Of a stretch of DNA of 64,000 nucleotides, positions 10,400 to 24,258 are shown in pieces (the first letter of the stretch is position 1; every line of letters starts with the position of its first letter). The stretch covers positions 916,978 through 980,977 of the forward strand of contig VYZB01000055.1 in assembly GCA_013397455.1 (NCBI GenBank), given 5' to 3'. The notes below the pieces were generated by a model. The model made no database searches, had not been told where the DNA came from, and saw nothing but the letters and a program-made list of their open reading frames with translations. Source of the DNA: Crotophaga sulcirostris. Lineage: Eukaryota; Chordata; Aves; Cuculiformes; Crotophagidae. The position numbers and the translations under genes are program-made.

Positions 10400-13300
10400 G
10401 TTGTCGCTGTCTTGACCTTCAGGGGTAGCATAAAACCAGAAGTGATGTAATTAATGAATGTTGGAGGAAAAAAAATTATCTTCACGTTTAGTGATCTCAA
10501 AAGGAAGATGAACACTAAAAAGACAGACTTTATCTGAGCATGGAAATGTCATGACATTCATTTCAGCGAGCCTTCACCCAACTCTGTGAAATGTCTGAGC
10601 TTGGGTGGGGTCCCTCCAAGAGAAGTCCTTTCACACATGGAATTTATTTGTAAAGTCTAACAGAAAAACTGGAATTTAAGAAACTATGACCTCCTATTTG
10701 TGTCTTTCTTCATCACCTGTTTGGGATCAAGAATCAGATCAGAGAATGCTCTTCTGTATTGATATGTTTGGGTCTAACGTTAAGAGCTGCTTATATCCTG
10801 GACAGCACTAATAGCTCTGGGAAAAGAAAGTGAAAGGAGTCTTGCTGGAAAACAACAATGAAGAGGAGAAAGTATGCATACAGATCACTCCACTATTTGA
10901 ACTCTGGGCAAAAATAGAGCCCAGGTTCCCCAGACCTCCAGAATATTCTGTTTGAGCCCTTTCCTGCCTGATGACTGCTCTTTGACCTTATTGGCAAACC
11001 TTTTGGCATTGTCTATGCAGAAGTACCATGTTGCACTTCATACAAGGGCTGTTTTCCACGTGCCTGTGTTAGAGGACATCTGCATTATGGAGCAGGACCA
11101 GACCAGCCCCTAAATTAAGGGAGAAAGAGGTAGGCAAGGCAAAAGTGTCTGCCACACTCTCTGTCGTGGGAGCTGATTTTCACATCTGCAGAGAAATGTA
11201 AGCGTAATTCAGATGACTTGTCAAGGGAAATATGATTGAATTATCTCTACAGCCCAGCTGAAAGGTGAAATGATGAGCAACCTGGAATTAAATTAAAAAA
11301 AACCTAACCCCATTAAAATATTTAGATTTCCCAGTTTAAGATAAAAGTGAAAACCTTTGAAATTAAGCAGTCTTCCTACTCTTATCTCAAGTTGAAGATG
11401 CTGCTGCTCTGGATATCACAAAGGAAGCCAGACTGGATTATTGCTCATTTGAACACTGGTTTTCAAATACACCGTATTTTCCTCAAAAAAAATGAACATT
11501 ATTCATTTGAGCTTATGCAGGGTATCAAAGTTGTGGTAGAAAAGCACACAAATTAAATTACCAGTCATCCTTTGATCCCAACACACTCCCACTGCTCCGC
11601 TTCCCCACTCAAGAGAACAATGCAAAGGGACCAAATCTCCTCCTTATGCTGCACATTCTGAGTCTTTCAAAGCTCACTCCTTTTCTGAAGGCTCTTTATT
11701 CTTAATAAATTTGAAATTCTGCACAAGATTTCCTCAAATGCTGGTTTTCTCACATGATGTCTCCCTTGCCTTCGAAGCGATTTATCTTAAAATGTGATTC
11801 ATGGGTCCCACCTTGACTGGCTTGAAGAGACAAACAAATAGTTCTCTTTAAGGAATCGAAGTCTACTAATCCACCCCATCATAAGGAAGAATCTTTCCAT
11901 ACAGAAGTATTACATTCTTAGGGGCAATATTAAGAAAACAAAAATGTTTTTCTCTTCAAAATAATTTTCATGTTGGGGCAGTTACACTTTTGCAGCGTGT
12001 GAAATGAATCCTTGCCTGCTTTCATAAAGGCATTTAGATAATAATAATGATAAAACAACACCATCTCACCTTTATTCCTGACAGTTCAGCTAAAGGCTGA
12101 ATCACAGCCTGACAACTTAAACTACTGTAAAACCATGTAATAAACTATATAATCTCCCGAAGCTATAATTCCCATAGAGCCAGGAGGGATCAAAATCAAA
12201 CTTACTTCATGTATAAAAAAAATGAGACCCGTTCTTCTGTGTATTTATTTGTTCAGGTGGTGCACCCACATTCCTTTCCTTATGTCTGTTTACAAAGATT
12301 TCAGGCCAGGCATTTATTCTTTGAAACTTACGTGGCAACAGTATAATGAAACCCCACTCCCAACAGGAGTTAATGGAAAGAGCAGGAATAGAAACAATTA
12401 CTAGTAGTGTTGCTGTTATTGTTATTGTAAAAACAGTACTTTTCAGCTTTATTTTGAATACAAGGAAAATTGAAGGCAAGACTGGAGCATGACTCCTGAT
12501 GCCTTCTACCACCAGAATAGAACCACCTTCATCCATCACCAACTGAGGAGCAAAAGAAAACTTCCCCTGGTATAAGATATGAGCTGCATCAAAGGGCACA
12601 ATACCATCAGAAGAAAGCTAAGGGAAGAAATAATTATTATGATCAGGTTTCTAAAATCAGAATTTTCCCGTAATATCTCTACAGCCCTTAGAAACTCTTC
12701 AGAAGAAAGTTATTACTCTGCTTTAGTATTATTCCTCAAGCATTTGCCTGTATGCCAGATAACAATGTAGATATCAGTGGAGATTCCCTCAATAAACATT
12801 TTTTAAAATTAAACTTTAAACATAAAACCTTTAAAATGGCATTACTCCTTCCATCATCAAAATATTATGCTGGTGTAGTTAAATTTCCCTTTAGCCTTGG
12901 GTTTAGATTCTACAGAATTAAATATTCCATTTCAAACCCACATATGGTGGTTCAGTGATTTACACCTCATTTAATTTTGCTAGACGTCAGAAGCCCTTTT
13001 AATGAGTGCTTGGAGGGTTTCATTCCATTATAGTTCCAGAGAAGCTGATGCTGCATTTTCTTTCAAATTCAAAAATTTAGTTGGCTCACATCCAACTTGC
13101 AATCAAATAATAATGAATTTTTAAAGCAACTCCTTCCCAAGCCGAATCTCTAGAATAAAATTTGAAAAATACAAGAACAATAAATGTGCCAGTTCTGTAC
13201 AAGTCTCTGCAGCAATTGTCCAAAAGACAAAGTGCATTGCTATGATTTCTCAGAAGCGGAATCGGTAGCCTCTGAAATTTTTCTACATCTGATCAATGGA

Positions 13301-14146
13301 AAATATTAACAATTTCACACATTCAGTGTTCCTGCTATATTTTAAAAAAATAAGCTACATGCAAACACAATCTGAAAAAGCATCTATTTAGGACCTTCTA
13401 TGCTGCTAACTCTCCGCTGCATTGGACAGGTTGAAAGTGCAGAGGCAGAGTAGCAACCGAGATACGTAGGCACAGTTGAGTAAGAGACACAGGGCTGGTG
13501 TTGAGAAACCATGGGAGAGAGTAGACACTAAACAAGGCATCAAGAGATCTGAGTCTTGTGCTTGATTTTACCACCAATTATCTATGTGGGCAGATTGCAG
13601 CATTCCATTTATCTCCCTTTAATCTCTAAACCTGGAACAGCCTTTGTAATGCATCCTTTCTTCCGTCCATCTTCTCCCTCCTCTGCCCACCTGTTCTCAC
13701 ACCACCATGTATGCAATATCCCCTGTCACCCCAAAAAAAAAGGCATTTCTCTGCCCTCCTGCAAGCAAACAAAAAAAAAGACCCGTGAATTTTATCACAG
13801 ACTATTTGAAGAACAGTAGAGCATTTCCCATTTTTATTGGGGTTACCCATTTTGAATGGGTTCATTTTCCTCCGCCTTTCATCTGATTGTTTGTAAGGGT
13901 CATTTCCATTTTACAAAGATGATTTTCATAAACTAAAATACTATTTATTATCCCAGTGAGCAGTGTGTGGCCATATGGCATATACTTCACGAATATTATT
14001 GATTAGGAGTCTTGCTAGAAAGTTGCATTGTCAAGACCTGCTGAGGTAGCCAAGTGTTTCTTGTGAAGATAGTTGTAAACACATTTACCACCTACAGTTA
14101 AAAAAATTATTTGTTTACAGCTTTAATACCACATAGCTCCAAGCAT
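10400..14146. other. Intergenic DNA, no recognised elements
   Basis: A 3.7-kb stretch, mostly AT-rich. I find no gene or dispersed repeat. A 130-codon minus-strand opening at 12207-12599 has no recognisable domain or exon structure and is judged chance. Confidence 0.5.
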
Positions 14147-14179
14147 NNNNNNNNNNNNNNNNNNNNNNNNNNNNNNNNN
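14147..14179. other. Assembly gap, 33 N
   Basis: A run of 33 unresolved bases. The flanking sequence is not obviously repetitive. Confidence 1.
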
Positions 14180-14439
14180 CAATAGGCAAAGAGCACTCTA
14201 GCAAGAGCAAGAATTTAATCAACACTCTTCTCTCTTGCTTATAAATAAAATCATGCCATCCCTTGCAAGACACTTTCCTGCCTATTCTGGGAGTAAAAGG
14301 ACACTGATGTTCCCTTATTTCTTTATATAAGTCTGTAGGAAAGGTGATAGTTCAACTTTTATACAGAAGTAATTTTCATTTCCTGAAAGGTAGGATTATG
14401 CCGTTGGATGCAGTGATCCTCCTTCGGTTCCTTTTATTA

Positions 14440-14605
14440 TCACAGAAACATGAAGCTGGAAGGGCGGTCACACAGCCCTAGCTTTCTCTTTTGTAATCTA
14501 AAAGAGCCCCAGTTCACACGATCTTTCTTCAGAAACCATATTTTCTAGACCTCTAGTCTCTACCATCTCTCACATCTCTGTTCCAAAAGCACTTTCAGTT
14601 ACTCC
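14440..14605 (-). mobile_element. Probable ancient CR1 fragment
   Basis: The blocks 'cacagaaacatgaagctgga', 'agagccccagttcac', 'ctttcttcagaaaccat' and 'attttctagacctcta' occur in the order expected for old CR1 in reverse orientation, as seen in reptiles (3' end first, then the region before the ORF2 stop). It is much more decayed than the other CR1 copies here. Confidence 0.45.
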
Positions 14606-15870
14606 ATTGTACTGGAAGGGCACTGATTCTAAGGCAAAACTAAGTTTATTATTTAACTGTCCTTTTCCTTTTACCGTTTTTTTTCATTATTATTTCACCA
14701 ATTATAAATGCAACCATGGTAAGGATTCTTTTCCAGTTGTAACATCTTAAGTGGCATAAGGACTTCTTCTTCAATGTTAAGCGTGCTCCCTTTTTATATG
14801 TCTGTATAATTTACTAGTACATAGCTGAATAACAAATTTAGAGTTTAACATTCATAAACACAATCACTATTTCTTTTGTGAATGCCCCCAAATTATGATT
14901 TTCATTTTTTCAGTTTGCACTCCTTTACTGGCCTGCAATTTCCTTGACTTAAAGCACTTTGCAAAGTGATTTTTCTGTGTTATGATATGCACTAAAGTTG
15001 AAGAAAATGAGCAATATAATTTTTACCATAGGATAATTGAGATAAATCTTTTCTTATGACTGATTGAAGAGAGTAATGCACTGAATGAGTACATTTCTAT
15101 TATTTTCAAGAAATGAATATAGTAACGTGCCTGGGATCCTTCATAAACATCCTAAAACACAGGCACAAATTAGGACACCATGAATGACTGTGATCAGTTC
15201 TATACAAATGCTTTTCAGTTCTTTCTGGTGTTGCATTTTTTTTTAAAAAAATGTCATCTTGAAATGTTCTTCAAAATACTCCTCTTATGAAGATATTCAG
15301 GTTGTGGCGAGTCTATAGTCTTGTTTTAGCAAACATTGACAACTACAGTCCTGCAAATTAAGAATTGGACTTGGTTTCAACCATATTGCTAAGTAGAGAT
15401 GAAATCAATAAACGTTACTAAAGATCTCAACAGAAGTCATTATTTCATTACTATTCTCAACCTCAGTCCTTAGCTCAATTGCACTGTTCCTTTATTGCAG
15501 GTCTTATAGGCAAGTTCTGAAATACAAACTATGAACTACGCATTCTAGCGCTCATTTGGAATGAGAACAAGTGGCAAGATGATATCACAAATTACTCCAC
15601 AAAGCTTATTGTAAGTCTAGGTTGAGGTCAGTAACAGTCTTGCCTTTTCTAGCTCCACTGCATTTCAAGAGACTCAGCTCTTCTCCACCAAAAATGTTCT
15701 CTTTGAGAGAGGTGTATGAGAGAGGGCAACAAAGTACAAGCATAGGCATTGAGAATCCCACACTGCATCACAACAGGAAAGGAAGCACTAAAAACAGAGC
15801 ACAACATCTCGTTCTTCTGTTTTATATCCTCAGCTACTCAGCCTTGCAACTGCACATGGAGTTAACCTTT
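14606..15870. other. Unannotated intergenic sequence
   Basis: No gene, RNA or repeat recognised. Confidence 0.5.
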
Positions 15871-16054
15871 CACAGTATCACAGGGTTGAAAAGGAACTTT
15901 GAGATCATCAAGTCCAACCTATAAGCCAACACCAACCCATCATCTAAGCCATGGCACTGAGTGCCTCATCCAATCTCCTCTTAAACACCTCCAGGGTTTG
16001 CAACTCGACCACCTCACCGCGCAGCGCATTCCAATGGCCAATCACCCTTCAGGC
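15871..16054 (-). mobile_element. CR1 LINE fragment (subfamily C)
   Basis: It starts 'cacagtatcacagggttga' and contains 'gccatggcactgagtgcctc' and 'gcgcattccaatggccaatc'. It is the reverse-complement counterpart of the copy at 10218 and close to the copy at 53341. Confidence 0.92.
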
Positions 16055-18859
16055 TGCTGTTTTAATACAGATTTTACCTGTTAATAACTAGTTGGCCACT
16101 GAATTTTGCATTCAGTTGTGCTGGGCATAAATTTGTAAGAAAAGAAAGCAATAGATAACAGATAAGTTAAGCATCTGGGATTAAGGAGTGTCTGCAAGCA
16201 AATACTTGTAGAAATGTTTCTTCCAGAGCAGCACATTTTTGAGACCAAGTAGAAGTTCACAGTGCAACCTAATGCTCTTTTCTTTCTCTGACTCACTGAA
16301 GGAATTTTGTATCTCTAAACAGAGTCAGATTTTTTGCTTTGAGTTTTAATCAAAAGGTATCACTGCAGAAAGTTCCTCTTTTCCCTCTTCTTCAAAGTAA
16401 TTTTTAAGCCTGAAAAAAATGTATTTGTTGAGATATTTTGCCCCCCAAAATTAATTCCAGTGTAAACTGGGTAGCAACACCAATGGTAGTGATTATTTTG
16501 TTCACATTACAAAAATGCCAAAGGTTTCAACAGGAGGAAAACACCATATTTTAAATGAAAAAAGCATCTTGGAAGAACAGGAGTAATGAAATCACTCCCG
16601 AAGTCTAAAGAGGTCAGCTGTTTGTACAGCAGGTTTTCAGCATGTGAGGTCTGTCAATTTTTCTTAGATTAAAAGGTATGAACTTGTTATATACTTGTTT
16701 TTGATGGCAAAGGAAAAAACCCACCAAGGTGGGATACTAAAAATGCGACCTACAGCTTTAAAAATGAAAACAGAGCCTTCTGGAGACTTCTTTTTCCTTT
16801 ATAAAATGCTTTTTTTCTCTGTTCCCAAGAAGACTGAAGCCAGTGACCTCCCATCCTCCAGAATTAGGTTTGCAGTATCTAACATGACAGCATAGTATGT
16901 ACAGGTATTGAAACTGGACACCTGTTTTCTTTGGATTTGAAACCAAAATTATAATGCTATGAGTTTTATGTAATAATATGAAATATCCTCTTTCAGTGCA
17001 GTTTACAAAAATTATTCTCAACAAAGTACCTGTATAGTTGGGCTTCTCCTTTCTAACTACTAGAGCATAAACACTTATCACAAGGAGCTCTGCAATCAGA
17101 AGCACTGAACGAATTTGCCCATTTATCCCTTTGTGGTTTTCTGAACCTGTATTCCTGCATCTGCTGCATCGATACTTTCAAAACCACTAGTGTGGAACAA
17201 AACCTGGCTTCATCATTCAGCCCAAAATGATGATACCAGGAAAAAAAACCTGCACGCACAAAAAAAAACACACAGAAAAAAAAAAACCAGACCCAAACCA
17301 AGACTCCCTATGTAATTCTGAAGATAGCTGAAACATTTTCAGGACCAGAATGACTAGAACTATTCAGTTAATCAGAATTCTAAAGACTGCCAGTCACGCT
17401 AGGTGACCTTGTTTGATAAATATCTCATATTGTCACTTTAGCACTGGAGAAACTCAGGTACAAAACCAGTAAGTTTTACCCAACAGTTGTTGGGAAATAA
17501 TGCAAGTGAGATTAAAAACAACGTAATCTGAGAAACTGGCTTGATGCCTTCGCAAAGGCTTTGACAGAGACTGTTGGCTCACTCCAGCTTTTTGAAAATA
17601 GTTCAAAATATTTTACTGGTGGCAACGTTTTTCCATTGTTCTGCTATCCCAGCTGGGAAACGTAACTGAAAATGTCTCTTTCTAGGCATAAAATAGACAC
17701 TGACCAACCAGAAACTGGATATAAAGCTGACAGGAGTCTGTGATGTACAAAAGAGGGGAAGAGGGCAAGAGTTAACATCTCAACATGATCAGAGATAGAG
17801 ACCTGCACAGAAAAGGTTTAGTATCTTCTCCAGCAATGGATTTTTCTTGAACTAGTGGAGTAAGACACCACTGTTTTGAACAAATGAAAAATTACCTGCT
17901 TAAATTACTAAATGCCTTTGGAGCGAGAAATAAACTGTAAACTAGAGACTGGAGAAAGCTGGAGCTTTGGAAAGGAAAGTGGATGCACACTATGGGTATC
18001 TTTAAGAAGAAGATTTCTTTGTACCTGGGAGAAAAGTGGAATTTTTTGGATTATAGACCCAAATACACCATAATAATTCAGGGGATTAAGGCTCCAATTT
18101 AGAGGAATGGAGACGTCAATGAAATCTGAACCTGGGCTATAAGCAAATCTTAAATTGCTTCTTATTAAGCAAAGGACTTAGCAAATTGTTTAATTTATAT
18201 CCAGTTAAAATGAAAGAAAGTTCATCATATGCTTAAATGCTTTTCTAATTTGGAACTTTCCTGGAAACTGATAAGGAATATCTGCAACAGTGTGGAGTTG
18301 CTGTAGCAATTTTCCATATTTCAATGTAGCCACAGTTATACAGCTACTAAATGCAGGCTTTGTCTACTTTTAAAAATTAATGCTCCCTGTGGGAGCTTTG
18401 TTAATAGTCAGAACTTAATTGCTCTACAATGTCTTTTCATTCCAATCAAGGCCATTTCTCACAACTTACTGGGCTGTAGTAGTAACAAATCATTCATCCC
18501 AGCAGTGAGAGTGATTGTCCAGAACTGTTGTACAGAACTGGGGAAGGTTTGCCTCCAACAGAGTCTAAATTGAGGATTTTGTCCCTGTGTTTGTTTCTAC
18601 TGCAGGTCACCCTTATGTATGAGAAAAATTGAAGCAAATCAATATTTTTGCTGGTTTGGCTTTCTGAATGTAACTGCTGCTTGACCTTTCTTGCCCTTGC
18701 TGGATCCATTCTGCTCAGTAAGAAGGGAGTTCACTTAATTCTTGCCCATGTGAAGGTAAAATTTTTAACGAGCTGAATAAACAAAATACACCAGGAATTT
18801 CCCCTCCTCCCTCTCTAGATAATCAGTTCTTTTTAAAATAGTCTGTCCTGGGTTGAAAA
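16055..18859. other. Intergenic DNA with an A-rich tract
   Basis: No gene or dispersed repeat recognised. A-rich low-complexity sequence (AAAAAACC/ACACAC units) lies at about 17239-17290 and opens a meaningless minus-strand frame. Confidence 0.5.
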
Positions 18860-18925
18860 ATCTGACCTACTGCTCACTGCAGTAACTAAGAATCTTATTG
18901 ACTTCAGTGGCCTTGGATCACAATC
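18860..18925. repeat. Possible remnant of an ancient palindromic amniote repeat
   Basis: 'cttattgacttcagtgg' at 18894-18910, followed by 'ccttggatca', matches the core-plus-flank pattern of very old reptile/bird repeats. It is weak evidence by itself. Confidence 0.3.
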
Positions 18926-19778
18926 TACATGAAAATGTGTCTTTGTGTTTTAAGACAAATAAGAAAACAGAATTTAAAGGGACACATTGTTTCAGACAGA
19001 CTCATTCAATTCCTTAGCAACAATTTAAGAAGTCACAAGGGAAATGAGTTTTTATGGTCTCATCATTTCTTTGATGTAAAAGTGCACACTCCATCTTTTT
19101 GGCATTTCGTTCAACAGCAGAGCACATGAAAAAAGAGCCCCACTGTGCATAAAGAGAATAAAATATGTTCAAGAAGAAACAGGAAAAGAGATTCAGGTTA
19201 ATACGAAGGTCAACCTCTTTCTGTGTTTCAAATCTGCACTTTGCTGAGATCTTAAAGAGAAGTAAAAAAAGCTTTAATCTTCAGTGCTGTCATCCCATAG
19301 CTGGAGAAGAATTAAAATCCAAACAGAGATGTTTTGGCCAATGTTAGAATTGTAAATTGGTGTTAGATTTAAATTATCTGTCCCTGAAATACCAGACCTT
19401 GTATGTCACACATTGTGCTTTATATTAAATAAAGCTTGATTAGGAGTATTAACAAACACCCAGACAATTTTTACTTTTCCCTGAGCTCTTTCTGCACAGG
19501 AGGGCAGTGCGCTAGCCCAGCCCAAGGAGCCTCAACTTGCAGCTCAGCCACAGATCTGGACCAGTTTGGGCAAACGAGCCCATCTCAGGAGCTGCTTCCA
19601 CATCGTATGTGAACTCCCTCAGCAACTCGTTGAAGAATAAACCAGCTGCACTGCGAGGCATCCAGGTACCATGAGTTTGGGCAAGGACACTAGAGAGCAG
19701 AGCATCTCAGGAGGTTCTATGTGAACGGCACATCTGGAAAGCATCCCTTTCAGGCCACTTGAAGAAGTAGAGCCTGTA
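18926..19778. other. Unannotated intergenic sequence
   Basis: No gene, RNA or repeat recognised. Confidence 0.5.
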
Positions 19779-20048
19779 ATGATAGGACAAGTGCTAATGG
19801 TTTTAAACTAAAAGAGGGGAGCTTCAGAACAGATATAAAGAAGAAATTTTTTTTTGCTGAGGGTGGTAAAACACTGAAAAGGTTGCCCAGAGAGGTGGTA
19901 GATGCCCCATCCCTTGAAACATTTAAGGTCAGGTTGGACAGGGCTCTGAGCAATCTGATTGAATTGCAAATGTCCCTGCTCATTGCAAAGGTGTTCACCT
20001 AGATGACCTTTAAAAGTTCAATCCAACCCAAACCACTCTGTGATTCTA
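19779..20048 (+). mobile_element. CR1 LINE fragment, sense orientation
   Basis: It runs from 'gataggacaagtgctaatgg' through 'ggttttaaactaaaagaggg', 'ggttgcccagagaggtgg' and 'gtcaggttggacagggctct' to 'ccactctgtgattcta' at the 3' end. This is the last ~270 bp of a CR1, 5'-truncated, with a short internal T-rich expansion near 19847. Confidence 0.92.
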
Positions 20049-20438
20049 ACAGCAGCACACTCTCACACCCTCCCCAAGCTCAGCTAGTTTGGTTTTGGGG
20101 TGGGTTTTTTACTTCTTAAAAAACAAACAAGCAGAAGAGGTTACTACTTGGAGCATGAGCTGCCAGGACTGCTACAGAAATATTTCATCAGTTACTTTGA
20201 GATTTAACTTAAAATGTTTTTTTTAATGCCAGTATTTTATTCATCAACTCAGTTACCTCTTCCTTGCAGGAGAACTGCCAGACAATGCCAACGACTTCTA
20301 TTTACAACCTAGCAAAGCTGAAAGTCAGTTCTTTCAATCATATAACATAAGTATGTTTTACCAGTAGTGGTGGAAAGAGTGAAAATTGTCTCTTCTGCCT
20401 AGATGTATTCTTTTCATCCTTACAAGTGAAAAAATAAT
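20049..20438. other. Unannotated intergenic sequence
   Basis: No gene or repeat recognised. Confidence 0.5.
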
Positions 20439-20487
20439 ATAAAAAAATGGGATGACCAATATAAAAAAATGGGATGGCCAATTAAAA
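20439..20487. repeat. Two-copy tandem repeat, 22-bp period
   Basis: The unit ATAAAAAAATGGGATGACCA (plus two bases) occurs at 20439 and again at 20461 with a single A/G difference (GACCA versus GGCCA). A third partial unit starts the following A-run. Confidence 0.85.
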
Positions 20488-23348
20488 AAAAAGACATCCA
20501 CATCTGTCTTCCAAGTATTGTACTATCTGGGTTCTATTATAAAAAAAAACAAACCAGGCAAGAATCTGTATTTGTAGTAATACAATGATAAGGATAAAGG
20601 TTTTCACATAGACCTAAGAATTTCCCTATTATTTAAAAGTATGAACACATAACTTAGACATGATAACTGGAAGTTGGAGAAAAGAGAATAAAAGTTACCT
20701 GTGATCCTATTTAACGGCTGTTAATAAATTTAATGTATCAGAGAAAGCTCTTTGTTTGGCAGTTTCTAAGAGAAGCAACAATAAAACCAGTAAGTTTTGC
20801 ACTGTCTTTGCATATTTACGTTAAGTAGTGTTCCCTAGGAATAGGCTACTGAACTGGGAAGCTGGGTTTCCCAGTTTCCGCTCTGCCATGTGTCCACAGC
20901 TGTTAATTTTTTTTTCCCTTTTCATACACTCCACTTGGAGAAACCTTATTTTTCAAAAAATTAAAAGCTTCCAATTTTGGTCTTGTATCTTTCATTCCTG
21001 CACTACTGTCTTCCATTATAGTTCACCAGAGGACAAAATGGTCTATTTTTCAATTTTTTTACTGAGGGGGGGTCCAAATTAACAAAATTTTTTGAAATTC
21101 AACTACTAGTGAAAGCACAGGAGAAGCCCAAGAAGAAAAAAAGACAGAGTTCGTAGATGCTTCTGTTTTCCAGCTCTTAGCAATAACTGCTTCAGCTCCT
21201 GGTTATGGAGTAGGAATCACTTGAAATGGATATGAAATGGTGGCAAGAAAAACTGCATCTGGTTCTACCCCATAACTGGCTACTGTTGTGCCCCAAACAG
21301 CCCATCAGCATTTAACTGAAAAAGATGATAGTGAATATCACTTTCTGAATGGAAAAAAAAAACCAAGAAATGATAGCAGTATTAAGACTTTTCAAACTCT
21401 GCTGTAAAACAGGTTTCATTTAGCATGCCTAAAGCCAACAGCTCTCTGCGTGAGTGCAGAGCTCAGTGCTGTGTTATGTTAGCCTTGGGTCTCTTCGAAA
21501 TTTAGTTCTGTTCCCTTTGATTTTTTCATTGCGTTAATCTTCCTTGTTCGACATGGTGGTGTTCAACTGGGAGAATTGGCCAGTTCAGGTGTTTGATGGG
21601 GAGATGCTCCCTATTTGGCATCGTCTAGGAAAGAGGCTGATTAAATGCACCACTAGATGCAATGATTTTCAGAAAAGAAGAAGAAATAAGCAAAGTCACG
21701 GGTTGAGATAAACAGCAGCATGAGATTACAGCATCAGGAAGAAATTTATTTGGAATAGAAAACAAGGAATAAATACTTTTCTCTCCACTGTGAACAAACT
21801 TTGCATTTCAATCCTCTGGCTTAGTGCCTTTAGCTCTCATTTTAGGCTTCTTGTTCTATTGAATATTTTTGCATCAGAATTCTGCAGCTTAGTGTCTTTT
21901 CAGTACCAATTTAAAGTTTCTCCTCACCCTTTCATCCTTTAGTAACAAGCATAGGCACAAACATACCTGTTCTACTATTTGTTCCCCGGTAGCTCGAGTG
22001 TGATTTATAGTATTGCTTGTTCAGTCTTCAGCCCTTCAAGCATATTTAAATAATGTAACTGACTGGATTCTTTATGAAGAATTTTGAAATTATTTCTGAG
22101 CAGCATATTTGCCCAATGAGTAGAGTAAATCTTTACAATGTTTGTATACAAAATATTTGCACGTGAAGGTGGCACATTTAAACTCTGAAGAGATCATATC
22201 CCTCTTGTTAAAAAATTAATGATTGCTCTACGAAAATCCCAACTACTATTTATCTGTAGTTGTGCTACTGCTGGAATTAAATGCATCTTGTGAGGGTGTG
22301 TAGGGGGTACAAAGATTTTGCCCTTTATAACGCAGGCAGTACCCTGCAAACCATGGACACCAGAACTGATGTGAATAATGGACTTAGAAGTGGCTGCAGA
22401 ATCTGCTGCCTCATCCTAGGAATTGCACCGTTATTGATTTCCTGCCCATGAACCCTTCTCCCTTGCCCTTCAACCCACCTCCACAGTGGCTGCACTCATG
22501 AAGCACATCCAGTTGAGAGCAGCTAAAGAGCAGACTGAAACTGCAGAGCAACATTAACATGCAAATATCTTCTTTATTTTTATTTTCCCAAGGAAAAATG
22601 TTGTTTTCCATGCTCTCGCTTTTCTCTTTCTTTGGGCATTGCAGGGAAGGCACAGATGCATTAGGCATCCTGACAGGTTGTTATTCTACTGCAGAGGGAA
22701 TGTTTCATGGGCATTTTTGGCATTGATTCCTGGCCATGTTTTGGACAAGGTCACTGCAAACTACCCCTTTGCTATTACATCACCACAAACTATGCTGCCT
22801 TTGGCGTTGAGACCCACTAGTGGAAGGCAGTAGCGTGCCAAGCTTCATGGAAAATTTATTTATTTAGAGATGACACTTATCAACAGGAGACTCAGTGCCA
22901 GAATTCCATCTCTAGAAAAATAAAGAAGATATCCTGCAAGTGACTGGCTACGTTCAACAATGCACAAGAGCAACCACTGAAAAGAATCCCCTAAACATCC
23001 CAATTATAGTACATGGGCATTGCTTTTGCAAAGCAGGTAATAGCGTTTCTGATGCTTGTTAAGAGGAAAAATTGTCAAGAAGGTAGATAACAGTTCCTAA
23101 GACACAAGCTGTAATTCTACAAAGCTCTAATAATGTTGATGAAAAACTGGCAGAGAAGAAAGAAAACCATCATCTTAAAAGTAAAATTGGTACGAAGCCA
23201 AATAATAATATTATTTTAGTGATAATGCTGAGGTATATCACCCTTTTAGAATTCTGTATAAATTATCTCCCAGACTGTTTAGGAATAGATGTTCTGTCTT
23301 AGCTTGAAATATGCATTCAGGGAAAAAACAAACTAACCAGCTGCCAAT
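20488..23348. other. Intergenic DNA, no recognised elements
   Basis: A 2.9-kb stretch without a gene or dispersed repeat that I can identify. Confidence 0.5.
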
Positions 23349-23515
23349 CCCCGGACTTATTGTCAATCAAACTGCACTATAAACGAGAAAAAGATGATTG
23401 CCAGGCCAGTTACGAGGAGGAGTTCAAATCTCAGCCCCCTAACTTACTGTCAGTCAAATTGTATTATAAACAAGAATGATACGACTGTCAAACCAGTTAC
23501 AATAGGATGGCATCT
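23349..23515. repeat. Diverged tandem duplication, unit about 87 bp, two copies
   Basis: Segment 1 (about 23349-23428) and segment 2 (about 23436-23515) align along their length. ACTTATTGTCAATCAAACTG at 23355 matches ACTTACTGTCAGTCAAATTG at 23442. TATAAACGAGAAAAAGATGA matches TATAAACAAGAATGATACGA, and CAGGCCAGTTACGAGGA matches CAAACCAGTTACAATAGGA. The offset is a constant 87 bp at the strongest block. Divergence is of the order of one base in five by eye. It does not match a repeat family I know. Confidence 0.8.
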
Positions 23516-23932
23516 AATATATAGTACAAGACAAAGGAAAAATTATACCTAAGCTATTGTAAGAGAAATAGAAGAGCATATGAAGAAAATATTGACGTAA
23601 ACAGGTTGATTTTTCCAGTATTTTTGCTTTTCATATTTCCTCCCTATCCACCATTTAACACGTGAAGAAAAAGAGAAAGTACCATTCTTACCCCTCACAC
23701 CTGCAGCAGGTGTCTTGCCCGTGTGAAGCTCCGTGGTGAAGAGTTGGCCACATCTATTGCGGCAGTAAATGAACTGACCTCTCTGCACACTAGGAACGCT
23801 TGACACGTGGTTCTTAGCCACCTGCATTACTTTTCTTTGTTTTAAATTCTTCTCCATTCAGTAACACGATGGCCAAATTCTCTCACGCGTGTGCATAAGC
23901 TGTCTGGAGAGGAACAGAGCAGTGATGGGAAG
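23516..23932. other. Unannotated intergenic sequence
   Basis: Holds a 102-codon minus-strand opening (23549-23857) with no recognisable domain. It is probably chance. Confidence 0.5.
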
Positions 23933-24258
23933 TCACAGGATCACAAGATGGTAGGGGTTGGAAGGGACCTCTGGAGCTCATCCAGTCCAACCCCCCGCTA
24001 AAGCAGGTTCACCTACAGCAGAGTGCATAGAAACTCATCCAGGTGGGTTTTGAATATCTCTAGAGTAGGAGACTCCACAGCCTCCCAGGGCACCTTGTTC
24101 CAACGCTCCATCGCTTTCACAGTAAAGAAGTTTTTCTTCAAATTCAAGTGGAACTTCCTGTGTTCCAGTTCGTGCCCGTTGTCCCTTGCCTGTTGCTGGG
24201 TACCACTGAACAGAGCCTGGTCCCATCCTTTTGACACTCACCCTTTAGATACTTAAGG
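23933..24258 (-). mobile_element. CR1 LINE fragment (subfamily D)
   Basis: It starts 'tcacaggatcacaagatgg' and 'aggggttggaagggacctct', continues with 'tccacagcctcccagggca' and 'tcacagtaaagaagtttttc', and ends with 'gacactcaccctttaga'. These are the hallmarks of a distinct avian CR1 3' UTR type in minus orientation. Frames across it on both strands are not genes. Confidence 0.92.

Noticed and set aside
12207..12599. 130-codon minus-strand frame
   Set aside because: No known domain, no splice context, AT-rich composition with hydrophobic runs of ITITAT type. Best explained as chance.
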